From an uncultured Bacteroidales bacterium (GTDB lineage Bacteria > Bacteroidota > Bacteroidia > Bacteroidales > FEN-979), in the NCBI GenBank assembly GCA_903929315.1, contig CAIYUC010000056.1, forward strand, positions 1 through 45,442: a DNA stretch of 45,442 bases, written 5' to 3'. Of this stretch, positions 17,549 through 25,677 are shown one piece after another; position 1 is the first letter of the stretch; each line of letters opens with the position of its first letter. The notes below the pieces were generated by a model. That model searched no databases. It was not told where the DNA came from and saw only the letters and a program-made list of their open reading frames with translations. The position numbers and the translations under genes are program-made.

Positions 17549-17567
17549 TTTAATATCCTTATCTTTG
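17538..17567 (+). promoter_or_regulatory. Predicted promoter of the epimerase operon
   Basis: TATCTTTG at 17560-17567 matches TAnnTTTG. TTTC at 17538-17541 lies 18 bases upstream, inside the end of the previous gene. The ATG of the epimerase is 27 bases downstream. Confidence 0.5.
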
Positions 17568-17593
17568 CGCCTTATCTTTCCCTAATTTCTGTT

Positions 17594-18589
17594 ATGATAA
17601 TTTCTGTTACCGGGGCTAATGGCCACGTGGGAATTAATTTATGTGACACATTAAGCCAACAGGGACATACTGTAAGAGCCCTTTCTCACGATCATGATTC
17701 AGGACTTAAACGCATTGGTGTTGAGATCATTAAAGGTGACTTATTAAACAAAGACTCGCTGAGAAATCTTATTCATGGCTCTGACGTGGTATTTCATCTT
17801 GCCGCCAAAATATCAATCACGGGGGACCGGGATGGATCTGTTGAGCAGATCAATGTTCATGGGACGAAGAATGCAGCAGAAATTGCAATGAAAGCCGGCG
17901 TGAAACGATTTATCCATTTCAGCTCCATTCATGCCTTCCACCATGGCCCTACAGATCAGCTTCTTGACGAAAATCAACCATTGGTTGGTCCGAAGGCATT
18001 TTCTTATGACCGGTCAAAAGCTGAAGGTGAACGAATCATTATCGAGGCAGTAAAAAACGGCCTGAATGCTGTGATCTTAAGTCCAACGGCCATTATCGGA
18101 CCAATGGATTTTGAACCGTCATTAATGGGAAAAGCGCTCCTCCAGATCTATTACCATCAAATTCCGTCACTGGTGCCCGGTGGCTACAACTGGGTGGACG
18201 TGAGAGATGTTGTCAAGGCTGCTATCTCTGCTATCAGTAAAGGATCCACCGGAGAAAAATATTTACTTGCAGGCCATTACCATAAATTGACAGAAGTTGC
18301 GCAGCTTATCCAAAAACATACCGGTAGTAAAACTGTCCGGATTGTATCCCCTTTCTGGCTGGCAAAGACCGGATTACCCTTTATCACTGCATATAGTAAG
18401 ATTACCGGTGTGGAGCCACTTTACACCTCTGAATCCTTGCAGATACTGATGAAGAGCAATAAAAATATCAGTCATTCAAAAGCTTCTCAAGAGCTTGATT
18501 TTAATCCAAGGAGCCTGGATGAGACAATCAGGGACTCATTTGAATGGTTCCGACAGAATGGTTATATCCGATCTACGAGTAAATCATGA
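17594..18589 (+). CDS. NAD-dependent epimerase/dehydratase, extended SDR (3-beta-HSD-like)
   Basis: The 331-residue protein has the Rossmann motif TGANGHVG at residues 6-13. Typical extended-SDR segments follow: VFHLAAKISI (about 69), INVHGTKNA (about 90) and the catalytic Ser/Tyr-x3-Lys set (FSSIHAF near 115; YDRSKAEGE near 138-146). The SPTAIIGP segment and the LAGHYHKLTEV region fit the dihydroflavonol reductase/3-beta-hydroxysteroid dehydrogenase branch. The substrate is not determinable from sequence. Its stop overlaps the start of the next gene (ATGA), implying translational coupling with a steroid-reductase-like membrane protein. Confidence 0.8.
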   Translation: MIISVTGANGHVGINLCDTLSQQGHTVRALSHDHDSGLKRIGVEIIKGDLLNKDSLRNLIHGSDVVFHLAAKISITGDRDGSVEQINVHGTKNAAEIAMKAGVKRFIHFSSIHAFHHGPTDQLLDENQPLVGPKAFSYDRSKAEGERIIIEAVKNGLNAVILSPTAIIGPMDFEPSLMGKALLQIYYHQIPSLVPGGYNWVDVRDVVKAAISAISKGSTGEKYLLAGHYHKLTEVAQLIQKHTGSKTVRIVSPFWLAKTGLPFITAYSKITGVEPLYTSESLQILMKSNKNISHSKASQELDFNPRSLDETIRDSFEWFRQNGYIRSTSKS

Positions 18590-19347
18590 TGCATTTGCAA
18601 ACATTTAATCTGATCGTTTATGCATGGATTGCAGTCGCTGTCGTGATCTTCCCCATTGTCCTGAATACAGTTGCTCCGTATGGGAGACATACGACCGGTC
18701 GCTGGGGACCCCTGATCGACAACTGGACGGGCTGGATACTGATGGAATCTCCTGCCCTGGTTTTTTTTGCATTCGTGTTCCTTTCCGGGGTAAACCACGG
18801 GAAAACAGTGCCATTGATACTCTTTACTTTCTGGGTCTTTCATTATGTGAACCGGACCCTGATCTTCCCGTTCCGTCTTCATACGAAAGGAAAAAAGATG
18901 CCTGTGACAATCGTCATTTCAGCATTCTTTTTTAACCTTATCAATGCATATATCAATGGATATTGGCTGGGTTCGCTCGCTGTGAAATATAATATCTCCT
19001 GGATCAGTGACCCGCGTTTCATTGCCGGTTGTTTATTATTTATATACGGGATGTTGATCAACCTGCGATCTGACAACCTGCTGATCCATCTCCGGAAACC
19101 AGGTGGAACAGGTTATACGATTCCGGTAAAAGGTTTATTCGCCTATATATCCTGTCCGAATCATTTTGGCGAGATCATTGAATGGTCCGGTTTTGCGATC
19201 ATGACCTGGAGTTTACCTGGTTTATCATTTGCCCTATGGACAATGGTTAACCTTATCCCTAGAGCACTACAACATCACCGGTGGTACAAGGAGAAATTTG
19301 CAGATTATCCTCCTGAAAGAAAAGCGGTTATTCCCTTTATTCTTTAA
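18586..19347 (+). CDS. Integral membrane protein of the steroid 5-alpha-reductase C-terminal family
   Basis: The 253-residue protein has about six to seven hydrophobic helices. It ends with the region typical of steroid 5-alpha-reductases and related isoprenylcysteine or sterol reductases: LRKPGGTGYTIPVKG, FAYISCPNHFGEIIEW, and RALQHHRWYKEKFADYP near the C terminus. In the characterised enzymes this region binds NADPH. The start codon overlaps the epimerase stop, so the two are probably made together and may act on the same lipid, possibly a terpenoid, sterol-like or long-chain ketone. The real substrate is unknown. Confidence 0.8.
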   Translation: MMHLQTFNLIVYAWIAVAVVIFPIVLNTVAPYGRHTTGRWGPLIDNWTGWILMESPALVFFAFVFLSGVNHGKTVPLILFTFWVFHYVNRTLIFPFRLHTKGKKMPVTIVISAFFFNLINAYINGYWLGSLAVKYNISWISDPRFIAGCLLFIYGMLINLRSDNLLIHLRKPGGTGYTIPVKGLFAYISCPNHFGEIIEWSGFAIMTWSLPGLSFALWTMVNLIPRALQHHRWYKEKFADYPPERKAVIPFIL

Positions 19348-19348
19348 G

Positions 19349-19530
19349 CACCTCACGCCCCGGCGGGCTGACTAAAAAGTATATAGAATAATAATTATTC
19401 CTTCATTGTGTACTTTATGTCTTCTTAGTGTTCATTGTGGTTCAGTGTTTTAAAAATGAACCACAAAGGGCACAATGTCTCGTACAAAGATCACAAAGAC
19501 TTTTTTACAACCCCGAAGGGGATGAGGTAG
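19349..19530. repeat. Inverted-repeat intergenic element B
   Basis: The left end CACCTCACGCCCC...GGGCTGACTAA..AAGTAT (19349-19383) and the right end ACAACCCC...GGGGATGAGGTA (19507-19529) match the ends of element A at 154-346. The core differs. It holds CTTTGTG/CACAAAG-type units, including an inverted pair around 19436-19470 (TGTGGTTCA and TGAACCACA). The element starts directly after the stop of the reductase-like gene. A 126-codon frame running through it has no protein-like features. Confidence 0.55.
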
Positions 19531-19532
19531 CA

Positions 19533-19573
19533 AAAACAAAATGGGAACCTTTTCTGGCCGAAAAGGTTCCCAT
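19533..19573 (-). terminator. Rho-independent terminator of the minus-strand RNA
   Basis: A perfect 13-base-pair stem (ATGGGAACCTTTT paired with AAAAGGTTCCCAT, 19541-19573) has a 7-base loop. On the minus strand the stem is followed by TTTGTTTTTG. It ends the transcript that starts near 19849. Confidence 0.8.
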
Positions 19574-19849
19574 CCGACATCCAAACGACCGTAGTCGTAA
19601 AGAGCGTCAAGCTATTGTTATTTTGGCTGGCTGGTTGAACGGGGTCTCCCCTGCTCTTTTAACCTGGTTTCCTTCCTGTTCAGCTCTTGCGACCTTCCCG
19701 ATCCGGAATCCCTGTCCTGGAAGTCTGCCCGTGTCAACAACTCTTGCGGAATTGCTGAACTTAGAACTTCGTCCAAAAAGCATTCATCCTTGCGGATTCA
19801 TGCAATAATTGGCCCAACTTCCAAATCAGACCTTTTATCTCTCGCTTGA
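19533..19849 (-). ncRNA. Probable structured non-coding RNA of about 315 nucleotides
   Basis: The minus strand carries a complete transcription unit with no protein-coding frame: a strong promoter (19855-19886), a roughly 315-base transcript and a perfect terminator. Read 5' to 3', the transcript contains several stable hairpins: AUCC-GCAA-GGAU with a GNRA loop (about 19798-19787), GGGG-AGA-CCCC (about 19651-19641) and ACGAC-UACG-GUCGU with a UNCG loop (about 19598-19585). Longer-range pairing GUUCAGC with GCUGAAC and an end-closing UCAAGC with GCUUGA are possible. It lacks the conserved motifs of RNase P RNA, tmRNA and SRP RNA. It could belong to a known Bacteroidales RNA family whose consensus I cannot recall. 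Confidence 0.7.
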
Positions 19850-19854
19850 TGTAA

Positions 19855-19886
19855 CAAAGATACATTAACTGTTCAGGGAAAGTCAA
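19855..19886 (-). promoter_or_regulatory. Promoter of the minus-strand non-coding RNA
   Basis: On the minus strand, TTG (19886-19884), a 21-base spacer and TATCTTTG (19862-19855) match the Bacteroidota promoter consensus. Transcription would begin near 19849. Confidence 0.75.
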
Positions 19887-20034
19887 CTATTAGAGGAAAT
19901 GGATTTAAACAATTTTCCAACAGAAGTTATTCACAATTTGTTAATAACAATATATGCATGAAAACCCTTATAAAAACTGTTTTTCCCGGACATGAAGATG
20001 ATCGTGGGAAATTTTTATCAACCGAAAGAGATCC

Positions 20035-20307
20035 TTATTCAATATCAACGGTCAGACCTCTCCGCGTCATTTCATTGTATTTCGGTTTCAGATCAATGAA
20101 AGAACCTGATTTTACCGGGCATTTTCCATTGTAATGAGCCACATAGGCACAAGTTTCTGCCTGGTATACATCATGTTCACATACCTCGATCAGGGATTCG
20201 ATGACATACTCAAAGGAATTGACTTCATCATTAAAAAGTATAAGCTCTTTCAGAGTATCAGTAAGATCATCGCTTTCCCGATTGGGTTTATTTTTTTCTC
20301 TGACCAT
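20035..20307 (-). CDS. clpS: ATP-dependent Clp protease adaptor ClpS
   Basis: ClpS delivers N-degron substrates to ClpA/ClpC-type unfoldases. The 90-residue protein has the family core: ELILFNDEVNSFEYVIESL (about 21-39), where the NDE segment matches the NDD motif near the N-degron pocket. It continues with AETCAYVAHYNGKCPVKSG and the ending RRGLTVDIE, typical of Bacteroidota ClpS. Length is normal. It stands alone, divergent from the Nudix gene. Its expected partner, clpC, is 10 kb away in the same window. Confidence 0.85.
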   Translation of the reverse strand: MVREKNKPNRESDDLTDTLKELILFNDEVNSFEYVIESLIEVCEHDVYQAETCAYVAHYNGKCPVKSGSFIDLKPKYNEMTRRGLTVDIE

Positions 20308-20363
20308 AAATAATAATTCCGGATATTATTTCGCAATAATACTAAATTTTAAAGATACTATAG

Positions 20364-20371
20364 TAATTTTG
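20364..20371 (+). promoter_or_regulatory. Predicted -7 box for the Nudix gene
   Basis: TAATTTTG matches TAnnTTTG and lies 30 bases upstream of the ATG at 20402. No good -33 element is visible, and only an AT-rich stretch occupies that position. Its place downstream of the ATG at 20201 supports the internal start. Confidence 0.4.
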
Positions 20372-20401
20372 AATAAAACTTTTGATTTTCTTTTAACCTT
20401 T

Positions 20402-21049
20402 ATGGAATTTAGTATCCTGATACAACAGCTTGAAAAAGAACTAAAAAAACCATTACCGGGGGTACAAATCCAGTTACGGATGTCGTCCATCTCCAGGTTC
20501 CGGGAGCTGATGGATTTTTCCCATCAGTCGGATGCTATTCGCAGCAGTGTTTTGATCCTTCTTTTCCCTGCCGGTACAAATGGTGATGTTAGCCTGGTTT
20601 TGATCCTCAGGCCCATGTATGATGGAGTTCATTCAGGACAGATCGCCCTGCCCGGTGGAAGGTTCGAAAGTTCGGATGGAGACCTTTTAAATACTGCACT
20701 GAGAGAAGCCAGGGAAGAGATTGGGATTGACCCGGGGAAAGTCCGGATAATTGGTCATTTGACCGAATTATACATCCCTCCGAGTAATTATCTTGTCGCC
20801 CCATTTATCGGGTTCGTCCCGGATGAACCCTCATTTATACCTGACCTGCAGGAGGTTGAAGAAATAATTGTAATACGATTGAGGGATCTGATCGAAGAAA
20901 GATCAATGAAAATAAAAGAGTTTGTGGTGTCTTCCGGATTGAAGGTTACTGCTCCGTGTTATGATGTGGATGGGCATTTAATCTGGGGAGCTACTGCTAT
21001 GATTTTAAGTGAGTTCATGGAGATCGTGAAGCGCGGATCAGGAATTTAG
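20402..21049 (+). CDS. Nudix hydrolase, CoA pyrophosphatase-like
   Basis: With the ATG at 20402 the protein has 215 residues. It contains the Nudix box in the CoA-pyrophosphatase style: IALPGGRFE, then DLLNTALREAREEIGID, with the REAREE metal-binding glutamates. The upstream segment ILRPMYDGVHSGQIAL resembles the UPF0035/CoAse signature. Such enzymes split CoA or its oxidised forms to phosphopantetheine and 3',5'-ADP. The longer frame starting at 20201 overlaps the divergent clpS and is rejected. The last 12 bases overlap the end of the convergent osmC-like gene. Confidence 0.82.
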   Translation: MEFSILIQQLEKELKKPLPGVQIQLRMSSISRFRELMDFSHQSDAIRSSVLILLFPAGTNGDVSLVLILRPMYDGVHSGQIALPGGRFESSDGDLLNTALREAREEIGIDPGKVRIIGHLTELYIPPSNYLVAPFIGFVPDEPSFIPDLQEVEEIIVIRLRDLIEERSMKIKEFVVSSGLKVTAPCYDVDGHLIWGATAMILSEFMEIVKRGSGI

Positions 21050-21472
21050 CAGGACGATCTCATAGGACATTTCCGACGATTTATTCAACATGGCTGTGAC
21101 CGTGCAATATTTATCCCATGACAGGTTAATAGCCCGGTCAACTTTTGTCAATATCTCTTCATTATTCTCGAAATTATCTCCTTTGAAAGAAAAGACAACA
21201 TGGATTGTTTTGTAATATTTCGGGTATTCATCCGTGAGATCCCCGGTGACTGAAATATGGAATTCTTTAAAGGTCACCTGTTTTTTACCGAGGATAGAAA
21301 CCACATCCATCGCGGTACATCCTCCAAGGGCGCTAAGGATCAAACGTTTTGGGCGTGGACCCTGGTTTGTTCCACCATATTTCTCATCCGCATCGAGCCT
21401 GATCTTATAACCTTCAATATCAGATTCAAATACCATATTCCCAATCCAGTTGGTATCAACTGTTTCTTTCAT
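21038..21472 (-). CDS. OsmC/Ohr-family protein
   Basis: OsmC-family proteins reduce organic hydroperoxides with two conserved cysteines. With the ATG at 21472 the protein has 144 residues. It carries YGGTNQGPRPKRLILSALGGCTAMD with the first Cys in the helix near 56, and DKYCTVTAML with the second near 127. It matches the general YhfA/OsmC branch, not Ohr. The longer frame to 21562 runs into the preceding lipoprotein gene and has a poor N terminus, so I chose the internal start. It follows the lipoprotein by 22 bases and may be the last gene of that operon. Peroxidase activity is inferred from family. Confidence 0.8.
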   Translation of the reverse strand: MKETVDTNWIGNMVFESDIEGYKIRLDADEKYGGTNQGPRPKRLILSALGGCTAMDVVSILGKKQVTFKEFHISVTGDLTDEYPKYYKTIHVVFSFKGDNFENNEEILTKVDRAINLSWDKYCTVTAMLNKSSEMSYEIVLLNS

Positions 21473-21494
21473 ACAAATTAAAATTAAAGAAAAT

Positions 21495-22634
21495 TCATTT
21501 CTTCTTTCCTGCAGCCACTTGCTTTGGAAAACAGAATGAGGTTGGGATTCGTTCTGCAGCATAGGAATTGAGGAGTGCTCCGGTCAATTGGTTATACCTG
21601 TAAACCCAACCATTCTGAGTAAAGTCGACTGCATCGGTCACGAAAATATTTCCATTGACCGGATCGATGCCAAGTCCGTAAAACAAATGTCCGTTCGAAG
21701 GGATGAACGGGGTTCCCGGGATTGCTGAAGATGTTACAGGCATTTGGAATATCCCGTCTTTCAGAAAATAAAGTGTATCACCCAGTGAATTGATACATAA
21801 CCTGGAAGGAGCATCATTTATACTAGGGAAGGTAAATATCTTCTCAGCGATCATCAGATCAGGATTGATCCTTATCAGGGTTGGGGCTTCATACTGATCA
21901 TATCCACCGGAACATAATACCCAGATCTTCTCCCTTTTATCCAATACAATCTCCAGAGGTTCTTTTCCTGACGCAATGCTATCAACGATTTTATCCAGAT
22001 CTGAATCTATTACTATTAACTTTGCCCTTCTCTGTGAATTGGGTAAGGAATATGCCCCTACACAAGAGACAAATACGTAATGTTTAAACTTTACCATCCC
22101 TTCCGTCCAGTTCGGTACGGAAATGGTTTTTGTTATCGTAAGAGATTTCAGATCAACAATGGAGATGTCTTTATATAAATTTGTAACGTATGCTTTTGAA
22201 GAGTCGATGAATTCAATTGCCCGGGGAGAATTGAACCCGGTAATTGATGTAAATGATTTGAATGAGGGCAAAGAAACAACCTCTATTTTATTGGAATTAT
22301 TAACAACGATAAATCCCTTCCCGTTAAATATCTTCATTCCTTCTGCGACATCTCCGAGATCCTTGTCATTTACGCTTTTAAATACGTTTTTGCTGACGAC
22401 GGAATCTGTAAGATCGATATAGGTAACGGATGAATTTCCCCAATTAAAATTACCTTCATCAATCACATAGACTCCCCTGTGGGAAGTATCAGAAGAAGAG
22501 GGTGGAGGTTGTTGCCCGGGATCTACAATTCTGATCGGGCTCTTCGAGCATGAAAAGATTCCGAAAATCAGTATAATAATGGAGAGAATGCTGTAAAGTC
22601 GTTTGATGGAAAATAAAGTCCTGTATACTATCAC
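21495..22634 (-). CDS. Beta-propeller surface lipoprotein (YncE/DUF5074-like, BtuG-like)
   Basis: The 379-residue protein starts at a GTG and has a lipoprotein signal ending IFGIFSCSKSP (Cys about 29). The rest is repeated beta-blade sequence: GVYVIDEGNFNWGNSSVTYID, then blades with VVNNSNKIEVVSLPSFKS and AYVTNLYKDISIVDLKS, and a C-terminal GIDPVNGNIFVTDA. This is the YncE-like seven-blade propeller. In Bacteroides the propeller lipoprotein BtuG captures cobalamin on top of BtuB. The neighbouring TonB receptor, 32 bases upstream, supports a ligand-capture role. Corrinoid specificity is an inference from this pairing. Confidence 0.75.
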   Translation of the reverse strand: MIVYRTLFSIKRLYSILSIIILIFGIFSCSKSPIRIVDPGQQPPPSSSDTSHRGVYVIDEGNFNWGNSSVTYIDLTDSVVSKNVFKSVNDKDLGDVAEGMKIFNGKGFIVVNNSNKIEVVSLPSFKSFTSITGFNSPRAIEFIDSSKAYVTNLYKDISIVDLKSLTITKTISVPNWTEGMVKFKHYVFVSCVGAYSLPNSQRRAKLIVIDSDLDKIVDSIASGKEPLEIVLDKREKIWVLCSGGYDQYEAPTLIRINPDLMIAEKIFTFPSINDAPSRLCINSLGDTLYFLKDGIFQMPVTSSAIPGTPFIPSNGHLFYGLGIDPVNGNIFVTDAVDFTQNGWVYRYNQLTGALLNSYAAERIPTSFCFPKQVAAGKKK

Positions 22635-22666
22635 TTCAAACGGTTTTATTGAACATAATGTCCTTG

Positions 22667-24592
22667 TTATTTCTTGAAATTGAACCTGATAGTCAATCCG
22701 TAATTCCTGCCTGGCATGGGAATACTTGCAATGGATTGATAATCGAGATTAAATAAATTATTAATTTGAAGTTGTAAAGATACTACAATATTTGAAAATT
22801 TTATATTTTTTCCCAGAAAAATATTAGAAAGATTATAACCAGGCATGAATGAGAGATTGTCAGTACCAAGATATCTTCTGCTGACATAATTAAAATTATA
22901 GGAAAGACTAAAGTCTAAATATTTGATTGCCAGCGTAGAATTAAATAAGTGGACAGGTACATAAATAACCTGGTGACCAACAGATGCGTCACCGGGGGAC
23001 GTTGCTTTTTCATATGTTGACCTGCAGTAAGTGTAATTGTTATTAAGCGAGAGCGTAAAACCCAATACATTGCAAGACATATTCAACCCCAAATCCAATC
23101 CTCTTGAGACGACTTCCCTTACGTTCATTGGCTTCCACAGACTGCCTCCGGAAACAGGGATCCATACGATGAGATCGATCATTTTATTATAATACCCCGA
23201 TAATTCCGATTCAATAAAGAATGTTCCTTTTTTGTTATTGTAATTATAGGTTAGACCCAATTCTCCTGCATAATCTGTTTCCGCCGTCAGGTCAGGATTA
23301 CCTGAAACAGCCCAGTAAAGGTCATTCAATGTAGGATACCTGTAGTTCTTGGATAAGTTAGCGGCCAGGGAGAGATTTACTTTCGTGAACGGCCGCCAAT
23401 CCACACCAAATGCCGGTACAAAAGGCACTGCTTTCCCATCGATAACATCCTGGCGGACAATTAATAACAGTTCAACGTTCCTGCGAACGTCGTATGAAAA
23501 TTCTGAAGATAGTCCGAGTGTACTTCTCGTTTTTGCACCATTATACGCATCCGAGTAGACCCAATCGTAGGTGAGGTCAAGACCCGGTTTTATGCTAAGA
23601 TTCCTGATCCCTGAATAATTAAAACGGATCTTGTTGATCCATGTATAATATTGATGGTTGTCATTATAGCTGGTATCTTTATAATTCATGTATTGATCTA
23701 CGAATGCAGAACGCACGGTAATCGCGAATTTGGGATTAAGAAGTATCCATTCGATAAGGCTTCTGAGTGCCCTGTCTTTTTGTGTTGCAATATAGTTCGG
23801 GTTCTGGTTGGTCGTAACCGGAGGGATGTCTTTTATATCCTGGCTATACCAGGCTCGGCCAGAAAGAAAGTTCTTTCTCCCGATCCTGAGAAAGAGCTCT
23901 TCTGTAAATCCGCCGATATCGCAGGCCCCATTTCTCTGTTTCTCACGCTGCAGGGTTTGATCGTTATAAAATGGAAAATCGTTTGCAGAGGATGAATAAT
24001 TGAGTTTGGTCACGGATTGAATGTTCTGATTCCCAAAAGCAATATTTGCATTTGAAGCGTACGTATTGAAACTCGCCACAGTCTGGGCAAGGGTCAGATT
24101 GATCCTGTTATTCCATTCGGGTACAGTTACCAGGTTAACTACACCGCCAAAAGCTCCGATTGTCTTCGCTAACCCGGCAGCTCCGTATAGGATTTCAATT
24201 CCGTCAAACTGGGAAACCGGGACCTGTGAAAGATCACTTTGCCCAAGCATCGGGGAATTGATGCTTATCCCATTCCATTCAATCTCGGTATGATTCGCAG
24301 AAGTTCCACGAAAAGAAGTCGTTGCCACGCCTCCATTGCCATAAGACTTGATAAAAATGGGGGAATATTGCGAAAGGATCGTTGAAAGGTCGGCATCCAG
24401 GTGAGGAATGAGCAGACCCGAATCGATCTTCTCCTGTTTAAAACCATAGTTTTTGATCGAATAGCTCAATTTTACCTCAATCTCAGGCAGGTGCAGCGTG
24501 TCCTTAAGCTTCTGTGAAAACGCAGTTTTTTGCGTGTAACAGCAAAATAACATCAAAACAATAATTGAATTATGTATTGTTTTAACTCTCAC
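22667..24592 (-). CDS. TonB-dependent outer-membrane receptor, BtuB-like
   Basis: The 641-residue protein (GTG start) has a signal peptide and a plug domain (about 45-160): TTSFRGTSANHTEIEWNGI and IEILYGAAGLAKTIGAFGG, typical of plug sheets and the plug end. A barrel of about 22 strands follows, ending YGLTIRFNFKK with an aromatic-rich final strand. No N-terminal carboxypeptidase-like or SusC-specific domain is present, and its length is close to BtuB (about 600). The flanking propeller lipoprotein and T9SS surface proteins suggest import of a corrinoid or another large cofactor. No TonB/ExbBD genes are in the window. Confidence 0.85.
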   Translation of the reverse strand: MRVKTIHNSIIVLMLFCCYTQKTAFSQKLKDTLHLPEIEVKLSYSIKNYGFKQEKIDSGLLIPHLDADLSTILSQYSPIFIKSYGNGGVATTSFRGTSANHTEIEWNGISINSPMLGQSDLSQVPVSQFDGIEILYGAAGLAKTIGAFGGVVNLVTVPEWNNRINLTLAQTVASFNTYASNANIAFGNQNIQSVTKLNYSSSANDFPFYNDQTLQREKQRNGACDIGGFTEELFLRIGRKNFLSGRAWYSQDIKDIPPVTTNQNPNYIATQKDRALRSLIEWILLNPKFAITVRSAFVDQYMNYKDTSYNDNHQYYTWINKIRFNYSGIRNLSIKPGLDLTYDWVYSDAYNGAKTRSTLGLSSEFSYDVRRNVELLLIVRQDVIDGKAVPFVPAFGVDWRPFTKVNLSLAANLSKNYRYPTLNDLYWAVSGNPDLTAETDYAGELGLTYNYNNKKGTFFIESELSGYYNKMIDLIVWIPVSGGSLWKPMNVREVVSRGLDLGLNMSCNVLGFTLSLNNNYTYCRSTYEKATSPGDASVGHQVIYVPVHLFNSTLAIKYLDFSLSYNFNYVSRRYLGTDNLSFMPGYNLSNIFLGKNIKFSNIVVSLQLQINNLFNLDYQSIASIPMPGRNYGLTIRFNFKK

Positions 24593-24618
24593 CGGACTAA
24601 AATGAGGGATTGATAAGG

Positions 24619-25671
24619 CTATTGTTTGATAATCTTTTTTGTTTCTGTACTTCCGTCAGGAAACGTAAAGCAACCAAAATAAATACCAATGGGAATGGAA
24701 GAGAGATCGATGGTTGCATTTCTTACGATTTCCAATGCCGGTAATACAGGTCTTCCCATGACATCGAACAGGGATATATGAACAGTTCCTGGTTTATTTA
24801 TTGAAAGATGTACCTGGGAGGTAACCGGGTCAGGATACATCAGGATATGGGTTTTCCCTGTCTGATTGTCAATTCCCTGGGAGGCGGAATGAATGACACC
24901 GATTGCATCAAGGTCAAACCCGCAGGACCAGTAAGGTGTCGGCCATGGATCATTGACGATATGACCCTGCGAATCATAGGTTGCATAGGGAGGTTGAATG
25001 CACCCGACTACATCCCTGATCCTTACATTTGTTATATGGTTGAGATCAATTCCGGTACTATCTTTAATGTCGTCCAGATCAAAGGGTGTTCCATACATTG
25101 CCCTGTATTTCCCAGCAAGGTTATTGAGTTTGGTGGCGTCAAGGCTTCCGAATGTACCAACCTGGGTTTGTATTTGAGTGAGGGAAACCGACGGGAACCG
25201 GACATACCTGACCCCATCTGAACTGACCTCGACAAATCCAAGTTCAAGGAAACCATTGCTAAGACCGTTTTCGAACACTGCAAAATCAAATCCCGGGCCG
25301 TTTGCTATCGGAGGATCGAACCCGCATGTTGCTATACCGCCGTCACCAAGGCTAACAACAGAATCATTGGCTTTGCTTATGCCATAATATGGATCGCCGT
25401 AAGTTGCCCTATTGGAGCCATTGTAAGTAGAATCCGTATCCGCAATATCAATGTATCCCCTTACCACCATGCAGGAAATGGCCCAACCAATGAATGCGCT
25501 GCTATCCACATACATGGCAGTTGTTCCGGGCTGACCAGCCGGGGGCGGATATTGAGCAACTGCCGTAGAATTCAAAAGAAAGATGAACACTCCAAGGAAA
25601 AAGGATCCACGGGAAGCAGATTTCTTAAAGAAAAAAGAAAAAGTATGATAGAGTGCAGGGATAACTTTCAA
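24619..25671 (-). CDS. Type IX secreted cell-surface protein
   Basis: The 350-residue protein appears to start at a TTG (25671), 6 bases after the upstream gene, and has a long signal peptide ending near STAVAQ. The mature part has a compact beta-rich domain with GDPYYGISKANDSVVSLGDGG, FDFAVFENGL, FVEVSSDGVRYVRFP and CGFDLDAIGVIH. I recall this as a cell-surface domain that often accompanies B12-type receptors in Bacteroidota. The C terminus (about 270-350) is a T9SS sorting domain (YPDPVTSQVHLSI, GIYFGCFTFPDGSTETKKIIKQ). Ligand binding is inferred only. Confidence 0.7.
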   Translation of the reverse strand: MKVIPALYHTFSFFFKKSASRGSFFLGVFIFLLNSTAVAQYPPPAGQPGTTAMYVDSSAFIGWAISCMVVRGYIDIADTDSTYNGSNRATYGDPYYGISKANDSVVSLGDGGIATCGFDPPIANGPGFDFAVFENGLSNGFLELGFVEVSSDGVRYVRFPSVSLTQIQTQVGTFGSLDATKLNNLAGKYRAMYGTPFDLDDIKDSTGIDLNHITNVRIRDVVGCIQPPYATYDSQGHIVNDPWPTPYWSCGFDLDAIGVIHSASQGIDNQTGKTHILMYPDPVTSQVHLSINKPGTVHISLFDVMGRPVLPALEIVRNATIDLSSIPIGIYFGCFTFPDGSTETKKIIKQ

Positions 25672-25677
25672 AGTGTT

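Noticed and set aside
19428-19808. 126-codon plus-strand frame
   Set aside because: It runs across inverted-repeat element B and antisense to the RNA gene. Composition is not protein-like and there is no start context.
19533-19849. Identity as RNase P RNA, tmRNA or SRP RNA
   Set aside because: The universally conserved core motifs (RNase P P4 region, tmRNA CCA-ending tRNA-like domain, SRP GGAAGGNAGCA loop) could not be found.
20201-20401. Longer N terminus for the Nudix protein
   Set aside because: It overlaps the divergent clpS gene and lies upstream of a promoter-like TAATTTTG. The family start is at 20402.
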